Origin: Nissolia schottii
Lineage: Eukaryota > Streptophyta > Magnoliopsida > Fabales > Fabaceae
Reading direction: 5' to 3'
NCBI GenBank assembly: GCA_003254905.1
Contig: QANU01006985.1
Span: 1,053,442 to 1,117,441 of the forward strand
DNA: 64,000 bases
Notes under the pieces: generated by a model
Seen by the model: only the letters and a program-made list of their open reading frames with translations
What the model was told of the DNA's origin: nothing
Databases searched by the model: none
Translations under genes and position numbers: made by a program
In this document: piece after piece, positions 41,108-50,586 of the stretch
Numbering within the stretch: the first letter of the stretch is position 1
Layout: each line of letters starts with the position of its first letter

Positions 41108-43311
41108 CTAATGCTGAGTATCAGAGTGTGGCGGTTTATGATGAGGGTCAGCTGACGTGCCAATCTGTGATGGATAAGTATATAAGGACAGGTAAGGATA
41201 CATTGATGGTGGGTAAGAATGTGGTGGTGGTGGTGATGATGGGTAAGGGTATGATGGTGGTGGGAAAAGGGTATGGAAGATATGAATATCCATAATGATG
41301 TGGTGGATAATAATTTGGTGGTGGTGGATACGAAGCAATTGATGGGTGAGATGGTGGGTTAGAAACATCAATATTAGTTATGGCAGTAGCCTCATGATGA
41401 TTACTTTGGTGGCTTGAAGACTCAGATGTTTTAGTATTACGAACTCGTCTTCGTCCATCTGCTAATCCAGTTCTTCTTCTACTACGTGTCCTTGAGCCAT
41501 GGTTATCGTCATCAGGGGGAGGTGGAATGGAATGTTAGTCATAGAAGGAGGAGCTAACTGAAGTTGTTCCCTTGCAATTTGATCATGCTCCTGTAATGTA
41601 GATAGGATAGCCTCGACTGATGTTCGAAGCTTGTCTATGTTAAATGCAGAGTGAGGATCAACAGACCAAAGATGTTGGTCCGCAATGTTAGTCTAACAAG
41701 TTGAAATACCAATAATTATCATCAATAATACAAAATAAATTTTTTTCGGCAAAAAATATTAACATGGAACTTACCACAACTCCTAGAGTCGCCGAAGTGA
41801 GACCGATCCAACGTCGAATTATTATTTTTTATACCATTGCGTGTATTCTGAACGTGCAGTAAGAGACATAGGCAATGGTCTCTGGCTAACTATTCGCGTC
41901 TGACGATCATCCTAGTAGCCAATATATTGCCTATGCACATCTGACCAATATTGGTCTGTCTTTTCAGCTAGGGTGATGTTATGCAAATGATCCGACTGAT
42001 GTGGTCTCTCTGGTATAGGCTGGTCCATACCAAACTGACGCATAACTCTATCAGGTTGGTATCATTCAACGATGAAAAAATATATCAAAGGGACCACTGC
42101 TCGCCTAATGTCTTCCCCTGCCATGCAAAAGTCCGGAAGTTCTGCCAAAACATCTTCAGTATATGACGGCTATACAATCTAAGAAAAAGTGAATAAAGTT
42201 AGTAAAAAAAAATTATAATCGGAAGTGGAATAATAAAAATACAAATATTTATATAATTACCTCATTTTTCTTCAAGTTATCGAAAAAATGACGATAATAC
42301 TAAAAATAATGCAGTGAAGAATCTGATAAAACTTTATGGTTATGCCACCTAATTCAAATTTAAATGTAAAACACATTAGTAAATCATAAAATGCACATTG
42401 AATGAGCAATTCGAAAAGAATACACAAACAAATAAATAATACTTACTTAAATCCCAATGGACGAAAGTGTGCATGATCAGGTAGATATTAATTTTAGGTT
42501 GCTTCGTCAGCAGGGTCAACAAGTGCAGGGGCAAGACGAGAAAATCTATGTCATACCCAATACTAAAGAATAGCGCAAGGGCCTCCAATGTCATGGTGAT
42601 CTTAATCAGTAGCCTTACAAAGCTCCCTATACATAAAAGCTAAGGCTGCAGATCCCCAACTATATGTTCCAGCATTGGCTAAGGCCTTTAAAAGTGTGAG
42701 AAACATAGAATGCACCCATGATCCTGAATGGTCTAGAAACAATGTGCCTCCAATGAAATGAAGCAAGGATGTTAGTGCATACCGCTGGACCAAAACATCA
42801 TCAGTATTGTCATCAGACTCATTATTAAGTAACTCGGCTAGCCATGACAAACCGAATACGTGATCTAGAATACCCACTCTGCACTGTGAGCACCCAATAA
42901 TTCTTCACATCGATCCACCAAGTGATCATCATGAGTTCGGCCAAGCACAGCATGACCATCAATAGGAAACCCGAAAATAATACTAATGTCCTCCAACGTC
43001 ATGGTGCACTCCCCAGTAGGCATATAAAATGGATATGTCTCAGGACGTCATCTCTCTACCATTATTGTGATCAAATTGTGATCAACAGTGCAATACCCCA
43101 TACGAACAACCCCTACAAAGCCAGCCTACTCTAAATATGGAATGATACAATCTGGAGGGTCTCAATGTTTTTCTAAGTGTTTCCTAGCGTATACATGCCT
43201 AACACCTAACATCCGATCACGAGCCCAATTCCAAATATGTTGTGACACATGACAATTTTGTAACTCAAGAACAGAAGATTCTTCTAGACCAGGGTTTACA
43301 TGGTGAGCCAT
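41108..43311 (-). pseudogene. Decayed plant mobile domain (PMD) gene carried by the MULE
   Basis: PMD proteins include the host genes MAIN and MAIL1, which help silence transposons, and the same domain is carried by some MULEs and LTR elements. Read on the minus strand, the start at 43311 gives MAHHVNPGLEESSVLELQ, then YLE.AGFVGVVRMGYCTVDHN, LITIMVERWRPETYPFYMP and TGECTMTLEDISIIFGFPID. The pattern of VERWRPET followed by GE.T.TL.D...(I/L)GFP(I/V)DG is diagnostic. The tail (41108-41520) has DDDNHGSRTRSRRRTGLADG and a Pro/Tyr-rich low-complexity end, as in PMD proteins of transposons. At least two in-frame stops near 43155 (DPP...) and 43135 and several frame breaks mean it is not functional as it stands. 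Part of 42600-42880 fits the middle of the PMD (HFIGGTLFLDHSG). Confidence 0.8.
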
Positions 43312-43370
43312 CTTATACACTGTAATAGTAAGCATATAAATATAGTATCCATCATTAAAATAATTAATTA

Positions 43371-43655
43371 AAACAAAACAAAAGATATTAAAAAATTTAG
43401 TGTTAATCACTAACATAATCAAACAAAACAAAACAACAAATATTAATAAATTTAGTGTTGATCACTAACATAATCATGCAAAACAAGACAAAAGATATTA
43501 ATGACAAAATAATACATCAAATGTGTTCAAAATAAAATAACACAAACACATTAATAGGTCCTCAAACAAAACAATACACAAACAAATTAAAAGGTCCTCG
43601 CCCAAAACAATACATAAACACAAATAAAGGTCCTCTAATAAATGTTCAACCATAA
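43371..43655. repeat. Short tandem repeats between the two MULE genes
   Basis: A unit of about 70 bases containing AAATTTAGTGTTAATCACTAACATAATC occurs twice (about 43371-43440 and 43441-43510, the second reading TTGATCACTAACATAATCAT). A shorter unit beginning AGGTCCTC follows three times (about 43557, 43592 and 43628). These sit in the gap between the transposase end and the PMD start. Confidence 0.65.
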
Positions 43656-44917
43656 CAACAAAATTTGTCAAATTAGTTTAACTTGATGGTCCATCACCAT
43701 CATTCACTAAAGCTTTGCAACGACGACTATTATGGTCAGTTTGTCAGCACCGTAAACAGTGTTGCATCTGGCCTTTCTTAACCCAATCCATTTCATTTCT
43801 AATTCTGGTTGACTTATGCCATCCTTTATCTCTGCGCAATCTAGGGTCAGACACTAATGTCAAATCAGGAACTGGTGGCCATAATGGTTCATCCTTGATG
43901 GGCTCTCATGGAGCCTCATAAGCTCGATAAACACTTTCATTTTTATACACATTATGCACATATTGATAAGAGTCAATCGCCTTGGAAGAACATGCTGCCA
44001 ATGCATGAGAGCAAGGAAAGTGCAATGCTTGAAACATACCACAACCACACCAACCTTCTTGAAGGCTTAAAGTAAATTTTTTTACCACTTTCTTGTGTTT
44101 GAGGGTTGAATGTCTCTTCAACAAGAAATTTAGTTGTCCTCCTATCAAATAAGGTCGCCTGGTGGGAACTTGCTTTTTCAATATTAGACAACCAATGTTC
44201 ATAGAAAGCATCAATATACTATTGGTTTTCCACATAAAGTTTCTTTTCAGCCTTAGCTTTTCTCTTCACAAAGCATTCTACCAATTTGAAATAAGTCATC
44301 TAAACCAGTGCAGTTATTGGTAGACATCTGACCCCATTCAAAACTCCATTTATACACTCTGACAAGTTGGTTGTCATATGACCAAATCTTCGACAACATC
44401 ATCATATGCTAAACTTCACTTTTCTTTAAGAATTTTTTTTAATCCAATTGGATATTTCTTCTGTTTCAGTGAATTTATCCAACCTCTCATCAAATTTTGG
44501 TCGACAAGGTCACGTCCTACAAAATTATTACAACAGTTATTATCTAACTAAAATCAACAATTATGGATACTTTAAATGAAAGAAACAAATTTATTACCTA
44601 TGCTCTTCAAAAAGTTCTTCAATGACACATTGTGAAACTTACTGTTAAAATTATTGGCAATATGACGTAGACAGTAGATATGATACGCATGAGGTGGTTG
44701 TTATCCAAGGTTAACATTATCCATTGCTACTATGATGCTCTTATGTTGATCAAATATCAAACATATTCCTTGTTCTTGTGTGACATGTTCATGAATGCAA
44801 GATAAGAATCAACTCCAAGCTTCCTTTGTTTCCCCATCAACAATAGTAAATGCCAGAGGTAATGGTTTTCGGTTTCCATCTTGTGTAGTTGCAATCAATA
44901 ATTTTTGTTTATATTTG

Positions 44918-44944
44918 TGTTGAAAGCTTTTTTATACTTTCATC

Positions 44945-44983
<39 letters not shown>

Positions 44984-45716
44984 TACTTTGCAGCTTTCAA
45001 ATCCTCAGGGGATTCAATTGCAGTATAGTCGGGTATAGTCGTATCCACAGGGAGTAAAATAAAGCCATTCTTGAGTCTGTTAATTAAACAATAGAGTGAA
45101 TGATTTGTAAATGGATTTTTAACATAAATAAAATAAACAAAAGATAAAATGACACCGAGTGAAAACCATATAGGGAAGCTTGTTGGGAATTAACTCGTAA
45201 TACAGTTTCATATATCCATTAATTCAATGCATATGAATTATCAATTCCATTGATTCCTCGCCACCAGTTCTTATCTTATTCATCTCTTTTAAGCATGAAA
45301 AGATCACTCGGTTTTCTTTGTCATTTTGTCAATCTCTTGCACAAACTAACAAAGCAAACCAATCTATAATTTTAGGTGTTAAAACGACTAATAACCCTAA
45401 CTCTATCTCTAGCAATTAGGACTATTAGATGATTTAATCTATTTCCAACTGAATGAATGCAGTTTTCACTCACAAACGATCAAGTTTCAAATCATGCTTT
45501 AGGTAGTAAAGCTAAAACAAGCATTAAACACAAGATTAAATCATGTAAATCATGGAATATTATAGATTCATATATAAAAGAGTTAAATGGATACAATCAA
45601 ACCATAATACTTATCAAAATCCCAACAACAAGAAGATTATAAATCCATCTTACAAGAGGAAATCAAAGAACAAGGTAATGGACGTTCACCATGACACGTT
45701 TTCACGCCACCATGGT
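44918..45716 (-). repeat. Inverted copy of the LTR 3' portion (left arm)
   Basis: It is the reverse complement of about 46723-47492. The likeness stops abruptly after CACGCCACCATGGT at about 45716. A (TA)n tract (44946-44980) is longer here than in the right arm, which explains the 30-base difference in length. Confidence 0.85.
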
Positions 45717-46179
45717 TGCTCTCCTGATTAGAAACTATTTCTTTGAAGCCTAGTCACATTACAACCCTTAAAAGTCCTTAAGTGATCCTTGAATGACCAT
45801 ACAATGTGATTTTACTGTTGAGATAAGTAACAAATTTGATTTGTTGTGATTCAATGGCGATATCGAGAGAAACACATATCTTATCTGCCCACATTGCAGA
45901 TTGAGTGAATATTTGAAATTTTCTTGATTGAAAAGGAATTGAATAGTGTGATTTGGATGACATTCAATGTGATGGTGCATTTGATCATTGTTAAGGTTAC
46001 TCTATGGTGTCTCACAAGTCTTGATTGGTTTTAAGCTTGGAATATATGAATTCATTCAGTGAAATGTGAAAAATTGATTGTTCATAAGCATCCTTCTTAT
46101 TGTAAAAGTATTGTACATGAATTTTTGATGACTAGTACCTTTTGTTTGAGGACAAACAAGGTCTAAAGTTAGGGGAAGT

Positions 46180-47492
46180 TGATAAGTGTCATATTTTGGT
46201 ATTTTCATAGGTTAGAATGACACTTATCTACTTGGTTTTCTATGAATTTGCTAACCAATTTCTCCATTTTTGTATAAATTTAGTATAGTTAAGAGAAAGG
46301 ATACTTATTGTGTGAAATAACGCAATTCTTGTCAATTTCCCACAGAGATATGAGGTATGGAGCAAAGGGCTTAGAAGCAAGAAGAATTGAGCAACCAATT
46401 GAAGTTCAGGTTGCTCAGCGATGACATAGAGCCGCACAACTAGTGCTGTTCCCAAAGAGCTTTCTTAAGGGCGAATTTACTTAAGGATGAAGAAATCTCA
46501 AACCGCCCTCAGTCCGCTCAGCAATCCCCTGAATCAGCTCAGCGAACTGAGCCTGAAAACTCTATAAATAGAGCCTCAACTCACGATCTCAGGAGCTCTA
46601 ACTTCAATTCATTTAGTTTCACACACTTAGAACTTGAGAAAACAGAATAGAGAGCAAGGGGAGACCGAGAGGAAGGCAGAGAAGGAAGCCAAGAGAGATC
46701 GAGGAGCACGACGACACTCACCATGGTGGCGTGAAAACGTGTCATGGTGAACGTCCATTACCTTGTTCTTTGATTTCCTCTTGTAAGATGGATTTATAAT
46801 CTTCTTGTTGTTGGGATTTTGATAAGTATTATGGTTTGATTGTATCCATTTAACTCTTTTATATATGAATCTATAATATTCCATGATTTACATGATTTAA
46901 TCTTGTGTTTAATGCTTGTTTTAGCTTTACTACCTAAAGCATGATTTGAAACTTGATCGTTTGTGAGTGAAAACTGCATTCATTCAGTTGGAAATAGATT
47001 AAATCATCTAATAGTCCTAATTGCTAGAGATAGAGTTAGGGTTATTAGTCGTTTTAACACCTAAAATTATAGATCGGTTTGCTTTGTTAGTTTGTGCAAG
47101 AGATTGATAAAATGACAAAGAAAATCGAGTGATCTTTTCATGCTTGAAAGAGATGAATAAGATAAGAACTGGTGGTGAGGAATCAATGAAATTGATAATT
47201 CATATGCATTGAATTAATGGATATATGAAACTGTATTACGAGTTAATTCCAAACAAGCTTCCCTATCTGGTTTTCACTCAGTGTCATTTTATCTTTTGTT
47301 TATTTTATTTATGTTAAAAATCCATTTACAAATCATCCACTCTATTGTTTAATTAACAAACTCAATAATGACTTTATTCAACTCCCTGTAGATACGAATA
47401 TACTCGACCATACTGAATTAAATCCCTTGAGGATTTAAAAGCTGTAAAGTAGGATATATATAAATCTATGAGAGTGTAAAAATCTTTCAACA
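46180..47492 (+). repeat. LTR (right arm) of the nested retrotransposon remnant
   Basis: The boundaries are set by TGATAAGTG after the polypurine tract and by the terminal CA before the target duplication. It includes the ACTCCCTGTAGATACGA stretch near 47381 that many plant Ty3-type LTRs carry close to their 3' end. Confidence 0.75.
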
Positions 47493-49069
47493 ATTTTTCG
47501 TATAAATGAGTCCCATCAATCTGAATAAATGCCTTGCAAAATCGAAATCCAAGCACACACGGTTTGAAAGTCCAAAACAAGCGAACAAACATTTGCTTTG
47601 ATTGATCAACTCGATTATGCACCACATAGTCATCCATTTCCGACAACACCATAGTGTCTGACATAAAATGTTTCATGACCTCTAACCATCTAGGCAACCT
47701 CTAATAAGATTCCTCCCAATCATCAAAAATCTCAATAGATGTTCTTTGCTTCACCAACCAAGCTTTTCGATATGACAAAATATAACCAAATATACTTTTA
47801 ATCCTCTCAAGTAACAAGCATATCTCAATATCAGACTGTGTTCTAACCATGCCTTGTATATACCTTTGGACCAAAATAGAACGCAACTTCTTATGATCTT
47901 ATCGTAAAGATGTTTACACAAGTGTGTGATCCATTATATTGAGAAATTTTCCATTTATTACACCTTTTACTGTTAATAGCCTTAACTCTCCAATTGCAAG
48001 AAGCCCCAAATTGAGAACACTTAGCAATTAGCCTTTGTGTATCAGACAATCAACCTTATAATCTCAATGCCTTCTGATTGAATAATGATTTAAAGCTGAC
48101 TTCACAGCATCTTTTGTTGGAAATTGCAATCCAACAAATAGTTTTTCTTGTGAACTCCAGGTGTCATACTCAACAAATCCAGTGGTCTCACCATGTGCAA
48201 ATGTATCCCAATTAATTTTTGAAAATTGAGGACAAGGAGGCTTAAATGCATTTTCAGGAATAACATTCGCTGGATGGACATTGTTAGCGAAAACACCAAT
48301 TGGAGGGTCATTGTTAGGAACAAAGCGAATTGGAGAAACTTGATGCATATTAACAAATGCATCGATCTCATCTTCTGAATCTATACTTAAATCATCAACA
48401 TCAGCAGCAGCAACAGGTAAATACTCTTCGTCATCACTTGTATCAGATAACACTTCTCTCATTAGTGTATTTTCACATTGAGATAAGTTCACACAAATAG
48501 CAGGTTGAGTCATATTGGCTGAAGATGTAAATGTAGAATGAAAAGTTGGAGAATTTTGAGATAGGGTCACATCTTCTTGAAATACAGGAGCAAAATGTGT
48601 CATTGACGATTAAGTGTTGATAGGGTTTGAAGGATCACTCTCAATATTCACATGAGTCTCTCTCTCTCTCTCCCTCCCTTTTCTACCTCGACAAACACCT
48701 CTATAGAAACTAAATCTGGATTTTGCTCAAAAACATCTATCATGCATGTAACATCTTCATTATCAAACATATCAACACCAATAGATTTCAACCCATCACC
48801 CGACCCTTGTAGTAGTCAAAAAAGAATTCTTGATACAAATTGATTCTCTTGTAACCTTAATTTCAAACAATTTTTTTTCCTTCAAATCATCTAAACGCAT
48901 ACCCCTTTTAATCATTATAAATGTCGGATTAGGACCATCATACATAAATTCATGTTCACCTTCATACATTCTCCTATTAGAATAAATGAGCACAAGATTT
49001 TTTCATTTTCTAATTCTGAATAAAACACATTCTATGTCAAACATACATTGCTTAGCAAACTAATATAGA

Positions 49070-49275
49070 CAACATTTATATAATACTACATATACTATAT
49101 TATACTACTCTAGGCATTAATCTATCATAAATTGCTACTAATATAGACACCACACAATATTATACTACTCTATGCATCAATTTATCATAAATTGCTTAGC
49201 AAACTAATATAAACAACATTTATATAATATAGACAACATACAGTACTATACTACTCTATGCATCAATCTATCATA
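49070..49275. repeat. AT-rich tandem repeats near the right end of the MULE
   Basis: Three units of about 65-90 bases share TATACTACTCTA(T/G)GCAT(C/T)AAT(C/T)TATCATAAATTG and AACATTTATATAATA words. No coding is seen. Confidence 0.7.
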
Positions 49276-49546
49276 AATTGATTACATTTATATAATCAAT
49301 TTAAAGATTACATTTAAAGAAATTTATGTAATTCACACATACTAGTTAAACTATAAATTTTAATAAATTAAAACTTACAAGTCTGCCGTACAAATTGAAT
49401 CAACTACTCTTAGCCTTCAACAATCCAAGAGTTGGACAAAGAATTATGATTTTAGTGAGAGAATGAATTTCTAGAGAGAGAATGAATTTTTAGCAAATAA
49501 GAGTGGATGAAGGGGTTTGGGGGTGATGGGGTTGCTTTATTTGGCT

Positions 49547-49815
49547 GAGGGCAAATTTGCCCAACTGGTTAACGAATATAGTGCTGATTTGGCATCGACG
49601 CTGGCAAATTTGAGGGTGATTCGCCAAGCGAGTTAGCGAATTGTATAAGGATTTACCTACAACATTGACGAATCTTACGTGACTTTGTCTAGCGGATTGA
49701 CGAATCTGACATGACCTCGCCACATGACAACGAGTGCCATACTAGCCAAAATAAATGTATTCATGGGTTTAGATTAAATTTATTTTGATAACAGGAACAT
49801 TATAATAAAAAACTC
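49547..49815 (-). repeat. Right terminal inverted repeat of the MULE
   Basis: It is the inverted partner of 38989-39313, shorter by about 55 bases and clearly diverged (many CG to TG or CA changes, as expected of methylated DNA). It keeps TTCGCCAAGCGAGTTAGCGAA-like palindromes at about 49620-49640. Confidence 0.85.
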
Positions 49816-49880
49816 CTCAATTGTTAATGAACCTTGCCGTGAGCAGAGCCCTTATTAACGACTCCACCCATCTGCAAAGC

Positions 49881-49910
49881 TCGGCTCGCCTCGCCTCGCC
49901 TCGCCTCGAG
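49881..49910. repeat. (CTCGC)n minisatellite just outside the MULE
   Basis: Five consecutive CTCGC/CTCGG units make a GC-rich patch in otherwise AT-rich DNA, 65 bases beyond the target duplication of the MULE. Confidence 0.85.
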
Positions 49911-49959
49911 GCAAGATGACACTGCGACTCTGTGAGCCACGTAAGCACAAAGTCGGTGC

Positions 49960-49977
49960 GTAAACGACGTCGTTTAC
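49960..49977. promoter_or_regulatory. 18-bp perfect palindrome with a GACGTC core
   Basis: GTAAACGACGTCGTTTAC equals its own reverse complement. The centre GACGTC is the C-box bound by plant bZIP factors, and GTAAACG recurs 30 bases on (near 49998). It lies about 610 bases before the FYVE-SYLF start codon, so it may be part of that promoter. The palindrome is seen directly; the factor is inferred. Confidence 0.5.
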
Positions 49978-50272
49978 AACGAAACATGGCATGATACGTA
50001 AACGCTCGGCATTTGATTAGCTCATATTATCTCTCTTATCGGGTAATCAAATTCCAAACATAAAAATTTCTTTGTTGTCTCCTTTTGTAGCTTCCTTCTT
50101 CCACATCTTCTCCTCACATACTTCCACGTTGATTGGTGCAACAGCGATTCGAATCCCAATTTTGCCTCTCAACTCAATTAAGCTTCGCACCTTCACCCCC
50201 CATCCAGCTCCAATTCAAAGGTAATTGTATTACATCTTTCGAAAAAGCCCTTCTTGTTATCCTATCAATCGA

Positions 50273-50281
50273 AAACCCTAA
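50273..50281 (+). promoter_or_regulatory. Telo-box in the leader of the FYVE-SYLF gene
   Basis: AAACCCTAA occurs about 305 bases before the start codon, in what is probably the first leader intron or the 5' UTR. Plant telo-boxes near transcription starts are linked to expression in growing tissue. Confidence 0.4.
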
Positions 50282-50586
50282 TTTCACAACTCAGGCGAGC
50301 TCCTTCCTCGATTGATTTTCGTGTTTTCCTTGCGCGATTGGTTTTTCTGCATGCAGTTCGATTCTCAATTTACTTTTTACCTAATCTTCTTATGCCCCCC
50401 TTCCGTATTAATAACTTTGATAATCTTATGTAATCATTATTATTTATGTTTTTCTTTTTTTTCCTTTTGCTGATTTGTTATATCTTCTATCGTGCCCCTT
50501 CAATAAAGTTTGTAACTTGGAGCTTTCAATTGCAGTTTTGGCCTTTGGGATTGCTCTATTCAAGTGAATGCAGTTTGGTTTGGTGA

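Larger units (their letters stand above)
44918..47492 (+). mobile_element. Fossil LTR-retrotransposon fragment (Ty3-like) with inverted LTR arms, nested in the MULE
   Basis: The 2575-bp insertion begins TGTTGAAAG and ends CTTTCAACA (TG...CA), flanked by a 5-bp target duplication ATTTG/ATTTT (44913-44917 and 47493-47497), as for LTR elements. The right part is an LTR of about 1.3 kb (46180-47492). It starts TGATAAGTGTCATATTTTGG directly after a purine-rich tract AGGGGAAGT (46171-46179) and a 3' internal stretch typical of Ty3-type (Tat/Athila-like) elements. The left part (44918-45716) is a second copy of the last 770 or so bases of that LTR, turned around. Only about 460 bases of internal sequence separate them, and no gag or pol is present. 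It is a broken, non-coding remnant. The arms differ by a few percent, so it is old but younger than the MULE around it. Confidence 0.82.
43678..48603 (-). pseudogene. Decayed mudrA-type MULE transposase gene
   Basis: On the minus strand the frame starts at 48603 (MTHFAPVF) with an acidic, Ser-rich N-terminal region (DTSDDEEYLPVAAADVDD), then the MuDR N-terminal part WSSQEKLFVGLQFPTKDAVK. The catalytic DDE core begins at FCKAFIQIDGTHLYEK (near 47495-47545, first Asp) and resumes beyond the nested insertion with LLIATTQDGNRKPLPLAF and DGETKEAWS, then the second acidic motif ICLIFDQHKSII (near 44750). A SWIM zinc finger (CGCGMFQALHFPCSH, about 43985-44055) and a CCHC knuckle (CLRC...H....C, about 43690-43765) close it. 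At least six in-frame stops (for example near 48063, 47702 and 44810) and frame changes inactivate it. Confidence 0.88.
38989..49815 (-). mobile_element. Mutator-like element (MULE) carrying transposase and plant-mobile-domain genes
   Basis: The 10.8 kb element is bounded by the perfect 9-bp target duplication CTCAATTGT (38980-38988 and 49816-49824), the hallmark of MULEs. The ends are long inverted repeats (about 38989-39313 and 49547-49815) starting GATTTTTTTTTACTATAATG and, inverted, GAGTTTTTTATTATAATG. Both genes lie on the minus strand: a mudrA-type transposase (48603 to 43678) and a plant mobile domain gene (43311 to 41108). A 2575-bp LTR-derived element (44918-47492) is nested in the transposase gene. 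Bases 39320-41100 hold no recognised gene but include a (TA)n run near 39932-39960. Both genes carry in-frame stops, so the copy is non-autonomous now. Boundaries are certain; the diverged terminal repeats say it is not recent. Confidence 0.93.

Noticed and set aside
41108-41371. His/Pro/Tyr-rich frame that could be a cell-wall protein
   Set aside because: It is an alternative frame of the low-complexity tail of the PMD gene inside the MULE.
45457-46979. Two identical 61-residue frames (45457-45642 on + and 46794-46979 on -) that look like a duplicated small gene
   Set aside because: They are the same stretch in the two inverted arms of the LTR remnant; no family likeness, and the identity only reflects the arm likeness.
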